64,000 nucleotides of DNA. Source: Emticicia sp. CRIBPO. Lineage in GTDB: Bacteria > Bacteroidota > Bacteroidia > Cytophagales > Spirosomataceae. How positions within the stretch are numbered: position 1 is the first letter of the stretch; each line of letters starts with the position of its first letter. The notes beneath the pieces are model-generated. The model was not told the DNA's origin, did not search any database, and saw only the letters and a program-made list of their open reading frames with translations. The DNA lies in the NCBI RefSeq assembly GCF_009905725.1, contig NZ_JAAAKV010000009.1, forward strand, positions 265,655 to 329,654. The letters run 5' to 3'. Below, one piece after another: positions 16,916-24,828 of this stretch. The translations under genes were made by a program, and so were the position numbers.

Positions 16916-18508
16916 ATGAAAGAAGTTGATTTTTTAGTGGTTGGTTCGGGAATTGCCGGACTAAGTTTTGCTCTCAAAGCGGCCCAGAAAGGTAAAGTGC
17001 TGGTACTCACCAAAGTCAATGCCGACGAAACCAACACCAAATATGCCCAGGGTGGCATTGCGGCGGTTTTTGATCCTGATACCGACACCTTCGAAAAACA
17101 TATCAATGATACCCTGATTGCCGGAGACGGACTTTGTGATAAAAAAATCGTGGAGATCGTCGTCAAGGAAGGCCCTGACAGAATCCAGGAACTGATAGAT
17201 TACGGTGCGAATTTCGACAAGGAGCTGTCGGGAGAATATAACCTGACGCGGGAAGGCGGTCATTCTGAAAAACGCATTCTCCACTATAAAGACATCACCG
17301 GCTGGGAAATTGAAAGGGCACTGCTCGACCAGGTAAGCAAAAATCCTAATATTGAGATACTTACGCATTATTTTGCGGTAGAAATCATCACCCAGCACCA
17401 CCTGGGTAAGGAAGTCACCCGCGAAACGCCTGATATCACCTGCTACGGCATCTATGCCCTGAATGTCAATACGGGTAAGGTAGACACGATCTTGTCCAAA
17501 ATGACACTGATGGCCACCGGTGGTGCCGGGCACATTTATGCCTCTACCACCAACCCTGTTATTGCTACCGGTGACGGCATAGCGATGGTTTACAGGGCCA
17601 AAGGCAAGGTCAGGGATATGGAAATGATGCAGTTTCACCCTACATCGCTGCACAATCCGGGTTCGTTCCCGAGCTTCCTGATCACCGAAGCCGTGAGAGG
17701 AGAAGGTGGGGTGCTGAGAAACAAAGCCGGGGTGGAATTCATGTATGAGTATGACGAGCGTGGCTCACTGGCCCCTCGTGACATTGTGGCGAGGTCTATT
17801 GATGCGGAAATGAAAAAGACGGGGGAAGAATTTGTTTATCTGGACATTACACATAAACCTAAAGAGCTGATCCTTGAGCATTTCCCAACCATTTACCAGA
17901 AATGCCTCAGCATCGGGATAGATATTACCAAAGACAAAATCCCTGTAACGCCGGCCGCCCATTATTTGTGCGGGGGTATCATGGTCGATGACTTCGGCAG
18001 ATCCTCCATCCAAAATCTTTTTGCCTGCGGCGAGTGCTCTTCCACAGGCTTACACGGAGCTAACCGACTGGCATCCAACTCATTACTGGAAGCAGCAGTA
18101 TTCGGCAGCAGGATCTCGGATATCGCCCTGGAAGTCATTGAAAGTATCACTTTTGAACATGATGTACCTGAATGGAATGAATTCGGCACCCTGCAATCAA
18201 ACGAAGAGGTATTGGTGACGCACAACCTGCGGGAACTGCAACGCATGATGTCTGATTACGTGGGGATTGTGAGATCTGATTTCAGACTTGACAGGGCTCA
18301 GAGGCGTCTGCAACTGATCAAAAACGAAACGGAGGAATTTTATAAGAAGACCAAGCTGTCTGTTAAATTGTGTGAGCTGAGAAACCTGATCCAATGTGCC
18401 GAAATGGTGATCAAATGTGCCATGCTGAGGAAAGAGAGCAGAGGTCTGCACTACACCACGGACTATCCTTACAAACTCGGAGGAAAACCTGAGCATTCGA
18501 TTATTTGA
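16916..18508 (+). CDS. nadB: L-aspartate oxidase
   Basis: This 530-residue flavoenzyme oxidises L-aspartate to iminoaspartate, the first step of de novo NAD synthesis. The FAD-binding loop is VVGSGIAGLSFAL at 9-20. NTKYAQGGIAAVF, REGGHSEKRILH and MEMMQFHPTSLH are active-site segments shared with the succinate dehydrogenase flavoprotein superfamily. CGECSSTGLHGANRLASNSLLEA is the C-terminal FAD-contact block typical of NadB. Length matches the family. nadA and nadC are not in the window. The gene ends in a shared bidirectional terminator with the convergent TIM-barrel gene. Confidence 0.95.
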   Translation: MKEVDFLVVGSGIAGLSFALKAAQKGKVLVLTKVNADETNTKYAQGGIAAVFDPDTDTFEKHINDTLIAGDGLCDKKIVEIVVKEGPDRIQELIDYGANFDKELSGEYNLTREGGHSEKRILHYKDITGWEIERALLDQVSKNPNIEILTHYFAVEIITQHHLGKEVTRETPDITCYGIYALNVNTGKVDTILSKMTLMATGGAGHIYASTTNPVIATGDGIAMVYRAKGKVRDMEMMQFHPTSLHNPGSFPSFLITEAVRGEGGVLRNKAGVEFMYEYDERGSLAPRDIVARSIDAEMKKTGEEFVYLDITHKPKELILEHFPTIYQKCLSIGIDITKDKIPVTPAAHYLCGGIMVDDFGRSSIQNLFACGECSSTGLHGANRLASNSLLEAAVFGSRISDIALEVIESITFEHDVPEWNEFGTLQSNEEVLVTHNLRELQRMMSDYVGIVRSDFRLDRAQRRLQLIKNETEEFYKKTKLSVKLCELRNLIQCAEMVIKCAMLRKESRGLHYTTDYPYKLGGKPEHSII

Positions 18509-18560
18509 AGGAGAAAGAAAAAAGAAGTACGGCGAGGGCAGACATCTGTTTCGTATATTG

Positions 18561-18660
18561 GGTATTCATTGAGAACTTCATTCATTGAAGCATTGAAAAC
18601 TCTCTAAATCAGAAATCACAATTTCCTATTGAGACATTCATTCATTGAGCACTCAAAATT
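18561..18660. repeat. degenerate tandem repeat around CATTCATTGA
   Basis: Two related units, near 18567-18592 and 18628-18654, carry ATTGAGA, then TTCATTCATTGA. The motif CATTGA or its near copies occurs six or more times within 100 bases. It sits in the non-coding space between nadB and its terminator. Confidence 0.4.
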
Positions 18661-18663
18661 ATT

Positions 18664-18710
18664 AAATAAAAGCGTGCTCTTCAGATGATCTGAAGAGCAC
18701 GCTTTTATTT
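18664..18710. terminator. very long bidirectional terminator
   Basis: A perfect 23-bp inverted repeat (18664-18686 and 18688-18710) pairs around a single G. A-rich and T-rich ends give T-tails on both strands. It terminates nadB (plus), and it abuts the stop codon (18711-18713) of the minus-strand gene. Confidence 0.88.
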
Positions 18711-19667
18711 TTATGAGGCGGCCATGGCTTTGGCCACCGATGCTTTCATTTTATCCAATCCTATTTTAGCGGCGTCATATGCGGGCATTTTCCAGTATTC
18801 TTTATTGAAAAGCTCCAGAGAAAGTACAATCGGGGAGTTTTTATCATTCAGGTCCTTCAGAATCTGGTTGAGCGGGGCTACGCCGTCGCCGGGAAAGACC
18901 CTGTGGCTGTCATTGATGGTTGCTTTCGGAGGATCAGCCGGGTAATCGTTCATATGGAACATTTCTATGCATTTCCCGTTGATCATTTTCAGGCTGTTGA
19001 AGTCCGAACCACCTTTGTAAATATGATAAACATCAGGCAGGATAATGGCATTCGGCTCGCCGCTTTCTGACGCAACGTAAAGGGCTTCGCCAAAACGGTG
19101 GAGATTGGCTGAGAAGCCCCATACTTCCAATTGCGGCTTTACTCCCATTTCTGTTCCGAGTTTAAGCAGGGCGGCGTATCTTTCCGCGGCCTTCATCAGG
19201 TCGAGGCCAGGCTGATTGGTAGCCCCCATGGGTGGTGCCGCTATGCGTTTGCACCCTATTTCCGCCAGCATGCCCATTTCTCTTTTGTTTTGTTCCATGG
19301 CCAGGGCCCTTTCTGCAGGGTCGTCCACAATCCACTTCGAAAAACCCATGCCGTCTTCTATCACGATTCCCAGGTCAGAAGCCAGTTTTTTGATATCTTT
19401 GAGACTACCTCCTTTTTTCACGTATTCTTCCACTGTGCTCACCCAGACTTCAATGCCGTCGTAACCGGCTTTTGCGGCTGTTTCAATCTCTCCTACCAGC
19501 CCAAGCTTTTGCTCCCTGATGGTAGCGGTATTTAACGAATACGTGAAATTATGCTTGGCTTTTTTAGCCGGGGCAGCCATTAATTCAGTGACTCCGGTGG
19601 TAAGCCCGGCCCCGAACAGGAAAGAGGATTTCAGAATATTCCTCCTGGAGGTAGTGTTTTCTTTCAT
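18711..19667 (-). CDS. Tat-exported sugar-phosphate isomerase/epimerase-like TIM barrel
   Basis: This 318-residue protein belongs to the xylose isomerase-like TIM-barrel family. The N-terminus has a twin-arginine motif (SRRNILK at 7-13), a hydrophobic stretch and an AAPA cleavage region, so folded export by Tat is predicted. The barrel shows DGIEVWV, RIAAPPMGA, LEVWGFSANLHRFGEAL, LPDVYHIYKGG and EMFHMNDYPA, with the His, Asp and Glu residues that bind a divalent metal. VFPGDGVAPLNQIL is typical of the family. The substrate is unknown. Related exported proteins in Bacteroidota accompany sugar catabolism, but no such genes are adjacent here. Confidence 0.82.
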   Translation of the reverse strand: MKENTTSRRNILKSSFLFGAGLTTGVTELMAAPAKKAKHNFTYSLNTATIREQKLGLVGEIETAAKAGYDGIEVWVSTVEEYVKKGGSLKDIKKLASDLGIVIEDGMGFSKWIVDDPAERALAMEQNKREMGMLAEIGCKRIAAPPMGATNQPGLDLMKAAERYAALLKLGTEMGVKPQLEVWGFSANLHRFGEALYVASESGEPNAIILPDVYHIYKGGSDFNSLKMINGKCIEMFHMNDYPADPPKATINDSHRVFPGDGVAPLNQILKDLNDKNSPIVLSLELFNKEYWKMPAYDAAKIGLDKMKASVAKAMAAS

Positions 19668-19741
19668 TTTTTATGGTTGAATTAGACAGTAAATATATAA
19701 CAAATGACATGTATAACCAACGGGCTGCCAGCTAAAAGGCA

Positions 19742-19771
19742 TAAAAAAAGCCAGTCTTTGCAGACTGGCTT
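19742..19771 (-). terminator. terminator for the muramidase-like gene
   Basis: AAGCCAGTCT (19748-19757) pairs with AGACTGGCTT (19762-19771) around TTGC. Read on the minus strand the stem is followed by TTTTTTTAT. Confidence 0.8.
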
Positions 19772-19788
19772 CTGAATGGCATGACTGA

Positions 19789-20379
19789 TCAATCGACGAA
19801 TGCCACGTGACTGAATCGCTCTTCGAGTTCGAGGGGTAGCACCACATCTGAGACCTTCAATTCCGGTTCTTCAGCGTTCATGAAAAAGTACCTGGCCCTT
19901 TTTTCCCAGCCCGGATAAACATGGGCTTTTGCTCTGGAACGGTAATAAAGCACACGGTATTTGACAAATGAATTGATGAGCAAAACCGGGGAAGCAAAAG
20001 AATTGGCACACCTGATGTCTTCCCTGGACAGATATCCGTCCTGTTCAACACCTAGAATGGCTTCAAAGGCTTTGATATTTGCATTATCTTTACCCATACC
20101 TGCATTGATCAGGTGATCTATGAGTACTTCGGCCAGTTTTTGACTTTTGATATAATTACCGTGGTATTTGTTCCAGTATTCCTTACGGTATATGGCAAGT
20201 GCCTGAGCTTTGGTGAAAGATTTGTCTCCCCAAATAGGCTTGTGTATCCCGAATCCTGAGCCTTCAAATCTCAGCAATTTCGGAGCGTACTTCTCAAAAG
20301 AAGCAGCATTGGAAGAAAAAACAATAAAAAAAGAGCTGATAAAACACAATTTTAAAAGATAACGCTTACATCTGATCAT
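19789..20379 (-). CDS. GH108-like secreted muramidase with peptidoglycan-binding tail
   Basis: This 196-residue protein has a signal peptide (about 1-25, ending SSNAA) and then the fold of glycoside hydrolase 108 lysozyme-like enzymes. LRFEGSGFG carries the expected catalytic Glu39, and KAQALAIYRKEYWNKYHGNYI matches the family helix. LIDHLINAGMGKDNANIKAFEAILGVEQDGYLS is the predicted peptidoglycan domain. The usual EGGY is EGSGF here. It probably cleaves glycan strands in the periplasm. No holin or phage gene is nearby, so it looks like a cell-wall remodelling enzyme rather than a prophage remnant. Confidence 0.72.
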   Translation of the reverse strand: MIRCKRYLLKLCFISSFFIVFSSNAASFEKYAPKLLRFEGSGFGIHKPIWGDKSFTKAQALAIYRKEYWNKYHGNYIKSQKLAEVLIDHLINAGMGKDNANIKAFEAILGVEQDGYLSREDIRCANSFASPVLLINSFVKYRVLYYRSRAKAHVYPGWEKRARYFFMNAEEPELKVSDVVLPLELEERFSHVAFVD

Positions 20380-20506
20380 TATAAATTAAATTGGTGAAAA
20401 ATACTGATAAAAGCATCAAAAGACCCTTTTATACCGGTCGGCCAAACGGCAGACAAATTCATGGCCAAGGGTACAAACTCAATTGACAACCAAGGCTAAG
20501 AACGTG

Positions 20507-20538
20507 CAAATTTACAGCTTTATTGTTGCAAAAGCAAA
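20507..20538 (-). promoter_or_regulatory. promoter for the muramidase-like gene
   Basis: On the minus strand TTTG (20538-20535), 20 nt, TAAATTTG (20514-20507) is a full consensus match. It predicts a leader of about 120 bases. Confidence 0.5.
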
Positions 20539-20800
20539 AAAAGTGCAACGACCCTTCCGAAAACCCGTTTTCAACCCCTTGGTAAACAGGCTATTGATGA
20601 AAAGTGATTTTTACGAAAAAACGAAATAATACAACAAGATAGAATGAATTGCGAAAGTTTTATTATCAGTAAAAAAGTTAAGGCAAATCATTAAGTATTT
20701 CTACGTGAAATGACTCGTATTTTCACGCAATCAAATATTTAAAATTATCACAAAATACTCATAATAAATAACTTACACCCATTTTAACATAAAGCGAAAT

Positions 20801-20832
20801 TTTGGAGGTCTTTGTAAAATTTTGTAGATTTA
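20801..20832 (+). promoter_or_regulatory. promoter for the 7-TM/two-component operon
   Basis: TTTG (20801-20804), 20 nt, TAGATTTA (20825-20832) has one mismatch to the -7 consensus. The predicted transcript starts near 20838, 34 bases before the first ATG at 20872. Confidence 0.45.
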
Positions 20833-20871
20833 TGGTTAAATTTTATCACTAATCATTAATAAAAACTCAAA

Positions 20872-21228
20872 ATGGCAAAGCAGGACATTTTTCATGAGAA
20901 GGCTGGCAGATTTGTTACTCACGACACCGCTAAAAAATACCAGGATAAATACCTGAAAAAAAAGAGCGACAAGGGAGATAAAGACCCTGTGAGGTCCCAG
21001 TTTTTCGGAATTGAGCACATTAAAAAACTAATCAGCAGGCCAGGCTGTACGGGCATAAAAATATACTATGGAGCAGACGACAACGACGCTCCGGGCCTGG
21101 TACTGGTAGCCGCTGATAAAGCCGGTAAAAATCATGAAAGAAACCTGTCGGGACTAAAAGACCCGGATGACGGGGATTATGTAGCGGACGGACCGATTTG
21201 TCCGGTTCACTGTGAAAACACAAACTAA
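20872..21228 (+). CDS. small conserved Bacteroidota protein, first gene of the receptor operon
   Basis: This 118-residue soluble protein has no known function. It resembles a widespread Bacteroidota family recognised by a helical N-terminus, a central GCTGIKIYYGADD segment and a hydrophobic strand (LVLVAADKAGK). The tail has two cysteines in CPVHC. The Cys pair plus the central Cys could bind a metal or form a redox site, which is inference. It ends 4 bases before the first of four 7-TM genes and is almost certainly co-transcribed with them. A role as soluble partner of the membrane proteins is possible but unproven. Confidence 0.65.
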   Translation: MAKQDIFHEKAGRFVTHDTAKKYQDKYLKKKSDKGDKDPVRSQFFGIEHIKKLISRPGCTGIKIYYGADDNDAPGLVLVAADKAGKNHERNLSGLKDPDDGDYVADGPICPVHCENTN

Positions 21229-21232
21229 ACCT

Positions 21233-21895
21233 ATGGTTCATAACATTACAAAGATGATTCTTAACTATCCAATAATGGCATTGTATACTTTAATGCCGTT
21301 ATTGGTAATTTTTACTGTCTGGCATAAAAAAATACCCTTGAAGTCACATCTTGATAAAGTGATGTGGTTTTCTGTTTTCTTTTTTTTCTCGGACCTTCCA
21401 CTTTGGATCACCGCTGGCCTCAACATTCACAATATGATGTATTATTATATTCGTGACCTTTGGGTTCACATGCTCATCATCGGCATTTATTATTTCGTAC
21501 TTGATTCACCTGTAAAAAAAAGAATCATTATTCTCATAGAAATCATTTTACTTCTTATCGGCATTCTTTCAATTTTGGTAAGCAAAGACGTACCTGCCGA
21601 ACTTTCTTCTATCTATAAATTGGCGGTAATTCTGGCGATTTTCATGCACTTTCATTCGATTATTTCTGAGTTGAAAATCACCAGTTTACTTAACTATCCA
21701 TTCTTCTGGATCAGTTCAGGAGCTCTGATCTTTTCTTGCGGGTCTATTTTTATCATGCTATTTTACAAATACACGATTAACATTCAAACTCCAAAAATAT
21801 TTATCATCTACACTCATTTCCTCGACATTATGGGGATTTTGATGTTTATATTTATAGAAATCGGATTTCTCAGTGCAAAAAAGAAGTATCTATGA
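21233..21895 (+). CDS. 7-TM membrane protein, paralog 1 of 4
   Basis: The product (220 residues from ATG 21233) has seven hydrophobic segments and almost no soluble part. Positively charged loops after segments 1, 3 and 5, and the C-terminal KKKYL, predict N-out and C-in topology. It carries the motifs shared by all four paralogs: SDLPLWIT in segment 2, YYYIRD before an invariant His in segment 3, HFHSII in segment 5 and NYPFFWISSG then FSCGS in segment 6. An alternative start at 21212 would overlap the previous gene; ATG 21233 aligns with paralog 2. The operon context suggests a sensor or receptor for the downstream kinase (inference). Confidence 0.75.
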   Translation: MVHNITKMILNYPIMALYTLMPLLVIFTVWHKKIPLKSHLDKVMWFSVFFFFSDLPLWITAGLNIHNMMYYYIRDLWVHMLIIGIYYFVLDSPVKKRIIILIEIILLLIGILSILVSKDVPAELSSIYKLAVILAIFMHFHSIISELKITSLLNYPFFWISSGALIFSCGSIFIMLFYKYTINIQTPKIFIIYTHFLDIMGILMFIFIEIGFLSAKKKYL

Positions 21896-21941
21896 ACATC
21901 ATTTATTCTTGCACACTAATTTTTTCACACATCAATAGAAC

Positions 21942-22604
21942 ATGATTGAAAGTATCTTAAATATTGCTCAGGATTTCCCGTTAATTGCTTTGTCAACATT
22001 AATGCCGCTCATAGTCATCATAAGCATCTGGAAAAACCGCAACTCCTTTGACAAACCTCTGACCGTAGTTTTATGGTTTTGTGTTTTCTTTTTTCTCTCG
22101 GACTTGCCGCTTTGGGTTACTTCAGGGCTGGGCATCCGCAACATCAGGTACAACTACATCCGTGACATTTCATTTCATCTGATGATCATCGGCATTTACT
22201 ATTTCGTACTGAACAACTCATTCAAAAAAAGAATGATACTTTACATGATCCTTATTTTATCAATCATCGGTATTACGCCATTGTTACTATCCTACGAAGC
22301 TCCGAGCCAACTTACTGCTATTCACAAACTGGCTATAGTCGGGGTTGTGTTCTTACATTTCCATACTCTCATATCAGAACTTAAAATCACAAAAATATTA
22401 AGCTATCCCTTTTTCTGGATCAGTTCCGGTATTCTGATGTTTTCATGCGGGTCCGTGCTGATCATGCTTTTTTACACTTATACATTCTCGATAAAAACCC
22501 CGGCTATGTTTTTATTTTATGACCAATTTATAAGTTTCCTCATTGTTTTAATGTTTCTCTTTATCGGATTCGGCTTTTTCAATACTAGAAAGAAATATTC
22601 TTAA
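21942..22604 (+). CDS. 7-TM membrane protein, paralog 2 of 4
   Basis: This 220-residue integral membrane protein is the closest relative of paralog 1, with the same seven segments and motifs: SDLPLWVT, YNYIRD, a His in segment 3, HFHTLI, SYPFFWISSG and FSCGS. In place of the usual Tyr or Phe it has Asn in YNYIRD, so this position varies while Arg and Asp are kept. It starts 46 bases after paralog 1. The extracellular loops (between segments 2-3, 4-5 and 6-7) are the most variable parts, as expected if the copies recognise different signals. No catalytic domain is present. Confidence 0.75.
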   Translation: MIESILNIAQDFPLIALSTLMPLIVIISIWKNRNSFDKPLTVVLWFCVFFFLSDLPLWVTSGLGIRNIRYNYIRDISFHLMIIGIYYFVLNNSFKKRMILYMILILSIIGITPLLLSYEAPSQLTAIHKLAIVGVVFLHFHTLISELKITKILSYPFFWISSGILMFSCGSVLIMLFYTYTFSIKTPAMFLFYDQFISFLIVLMFLFIGFGFFNTRKKYS

Positions 22605-22642
22605 CGTTTTGACCTACGATCTACCACAAAACTATTTTAAAA

Positions 22643-23332
22643 ATGAAAAAAAAGACCTTTGAAAATATCTTAACAATTGCAACAAATTATCCCATTTTTG
22701 CCATTGCAACACTTCTACCCTTCTTTATTTGCCTCTTTGTTTGGTTCAAAAAATTCCCCTTAAATTCTCCGCTAAAGCTTATTTTACTATTCTCATTTTA
22801 CCATTTTGTTTCTGATTTACCTTTATGGATCACTAGCTCAATGAACATCAATAACCAGATTTATTACTACATCAGAGACTACTCTTTACACACTTTCATT
22901 TTATTTATATATTTAAAACTAGAAGAATCCGAGTCAAAGAAAAAATTCATCAGGAGGGTAATCATTTTTTTAATACTTATCACCCTTCCTGTGTTGCCTG
23001 ACCTCAAAAAAAATCATGACTTAGTAATCATATTTTACAAAATGGGTGTTATTTCAGCTGTTTTTATTCATTTCAATACTATTATTCACCAGATTAAAGT
23101 CAGGAATTTATTTAACTATCCTTTTTTCTGGATCAGTTCCGGCATCTTATTATTTACCTCCGGCTCCATTTTGGTGGCACTTTTCGGCAAATATGTTCTT
23201 TACAACACAAGCGATGTACCACTTACCAGAATATTTACACAATTTGTCGAACTTCTTAGCATTTCTATGTTTCTCTTAATAGGTGTCGGATTTATTAAAA
23301 CTAAAAAAACAATTTCTAGCTATCCATCATGA
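22643..23332 (+). CDS. 7-TM membrane protein, paralog 3 of 4
   Basis: This 229-residue paralog keeps SDLPLWIT, YYYIRD, the segment-3 His, HFNTII, NYPFFWISSG and a GS pair in segment 6. It is the most divergent copy. Segment 4 and the following loop (DLKKNHDLV) differ, CGS becomes SGS, and the C-terminus is longer (KTKKTISSYPS). The gene is more AT-rich than paralogs 1 and 2. Its stop overlaps the start of paralog 4 in an ATGA, indicating translational coupling. It starts 38 bases after paralog 2. Confidence 0.74.
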   Translation: MKKKTFENILTIATNYPIFAIATLLPFFICLFVWFKKFPLNSPLKLILLFSFYHFVSDLPLWITSSMNINNQIYYYIRDYSLHTFILFIYLKLEESESKKKFIRRVIIFLILITLPVLPDLKKNHDLVIIFYKMGVISAVFIHFNTIIHQIKVRNLFNYPFFWISSGILLFTSGSILVALFGKYVLYNTSDVPLTRIFTQFVELLSISMFLLIGVGFIKTKKTISSYPS

Positions 23333-24018
23333 CATTATCTGTAAGCTTTTCAGCTATGGTTGACAACATAGTCAGCCTTGCCCTTAGGTACCCTGTTATG
23401 TCGCTGGCAACCATGATGCCGCTCTTTCTTATCCTGATGATCCGGATAAAAAGAATACCACTTGAGAATGACCTTAAATTCGTTTATTGGTTCTGTCTAT
23501 TCTTTTTTATCTCAGATATTCCTCTCTGGATTACAACAGGCTTAAAAATCAATAATCAAACTTATTTCTATATCAGAGAACTAATCAACCATCTTCTAAT
23601 TATCGGATTTTACTACTTTATAATTGGTTTAAAGCGGACTAAAAAAATCATAGTAGCAACGGAAATAATTTTGAGCATTTTGGGTTTGTCGTCTTTCTTA
23701 TTTTTCACAGAAATACCAAATCAGTTGACTACAATTTACAAAGCTGTTATTATCGTTCTCATCTTTGTGCACTTCAACTACATCATTAAAAATCTCAAAA
23801 TTAAGCAAATCTCCGATTACCCTTATTTCTGGATCAGTTCGGGCATTCTAATTTTCTCATCAGGTTCGATTCTTATTTTCCTTTTTTTTACTTTTACATT
23901 TGAATTAAAACCCCTATTCAAGATTTATTCTCAATTTCTGGATGTTTTAGTAATTTTAATGTTCATTTTCATGGGTATTGGTTTCTTAAAAGCTAAAAAG
24001 TATTATCTGAATGAATGA
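23329..24018 (+). CDS. 7-TM membrane protein, paralog 4 of 4
   Basis: This copy has 229 residues from the coupled ATG at 23329; a second in-frame ATG at 23356 would align better with the N-termini of paralogs 1 and 2, so the start is undecided. It keeps SDIPLWIT, YFYIRE (Asp replaced by Glu), the segment-3 His, HFNYII, DYPYFWISSG and FSSGS. Seven segments and a Lys-rich C-terminal tail are again seen. Its stop lies inside the start of the histidine kinase gene (8-base overlap), tying sensor and kinase synthesis together. Confidence 0.75.
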   Translation: MTLSVSFSAMVDNIVSLALRYPVMSLATMMPLFLILMIRIKRIPLENDLKFVYWFCLFFFISDIPLWITTGLKINNQTYFYIRELINHLLIIGFYYFIIGLKRTKKIIVATEIILSILGLSSFLFFTEIPNQLTTIYKAVIIVLIFVHFNYIIKNLKIKQISDYPYFWISSGILIFSSGSILIFLFFTFTFELKPLFKIYSQFLDVLVILMFIFMGIGFLKAKKYYLNE

Positions 24019-24820
24019 ATCGCCTACTTTCTTTATCATTGCCGGAACGGTCATCCTCATACTGATGAGCTTTTCCGTTATTCTTTTCGTGGTTTTTTAC
24101 CAGAGAAAACAACTGACCATAGAAATAGAACAGCAAAAAGAATTGCAGGAACTCGAAAACAAAATGCAGCGTAAACTCCTCGAAAACTCACTGGATGTGC
24201 AGGAACTCGAACGCCGGAGAATCGCCAAAGATCTCCACGATGAAGTCGGGGCGATCTTATCTGCTGCCAAAATGGGCTTTAATGAACTTTCCAAAAAGAT
24301 AAAAGGAGTACAGGAATATGAATCATCGGTAAGTAATACCAAAAGCCTCATCGACGAATCGATCAGTTTAGTAAGAAGCATTTCAAAAGACCTCGTACCC
24401 AGAACACTGGAGGGTTTCGGACTGATATCGGCCATTGACGAGTTCATCAGCAAAATCCACAAAGCCACCCACATTCAATTTGAATTCAACAATAAAGGTT
24501 TAAATGAAAACGAAAGGTTTAAACCCAATGTCGAACTGGCTCTTTTCAGGGTGCTGCAGGAGCTTACCAACAATACCATCAAGCACGCCGAAGCCAATGA
24601 AATAAAAATCGAGCTGGCGTATGCTGATGACAGTTTAATCTTTAATTTTATAGACAACGGCAAAGGCTTTGATTTTGAACAGAAAATGAACGATCCCAAA
24701 CTCGGACTGGGCCTGAGGAACATTCAGAGCCGGCTGACGGTCATCGATGCCGATCTTAAGATCATTTCGAATCCTGTATCGGGTACACAAACTAAAATCA
24801 TCATCAAAAATCCCAAATAA
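24011..24820 (+). CDS. sensor histidine kinase, HisKA_3 (NarL-partner) type
   Basis: This 269-residue kinase has one N-terminal membrane segment (about 8-30) and almost no extracytoplasmic part, so it cannot sense an outside ligand by itself. A coiled-coil region (30-65) leads to the H-box ERRRIAKDLHDEVG with phospho-acceptor His76. The C-terminal HATPase_c domain has an N-box-like LTNNTIKHAEAN, then DNGKGFD and LGLGLRNIQSR nucleotide-binding loops. The 8-base overlap with the preceding 7-TM gene and the 8-base gap to the response regulator make them one unit. The natural inference is that the 7-TM proteins supply the sensory input. Confidence 0.9.
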   Translation: MNESPTFFIIAGTVILILMSFSVILFVVFYQRKQLTIEIEQQKELQELENKMQRKLLENSLDVQELERRRIAKDLHDEVGAILSAAKMGFNELSKKIKGVQEYESSVSNTKSLIDESISLVRSISKDLVPRTLEGFGLISAIDEFISKIHKATHIQFEFNNKGLNENERFKPNVELALFRVLQELTNNTIKHAEANEIKIELAYADDSLIFNFIDNGKGFDFEQKMNDPKLGLGLRNIQSRLTVIDADLKIISNPVSGTQTKIIIKNPK

Positions 24821-24828
24821 TTTAAGCC

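Larger units (their letters stand above)
20380..20871. other. divergent intergenic region with two promoters
   Basis: This 492-base AT-rich stretch separates the muramidase gene from the seven-gene receptor operon. It holds a minus-strand promoter at 20507-20538 and a plus-strand promoter at 20801-20832. I see no gene or hairpin of note between them. Confidence 0.6.

Noticed and set aside
16961..17653. 230-codon minus-strand frame opposite nadB
   Set aside because: nadB is unambiguous, and the antisense product has no coherent features.
18561..18660. CATTCATTGA repeats as a CRISPR-like or iteron array
   Set aside because: Only two degenerate units with unequal spacing, next to a terminator; too few and too weak for either.
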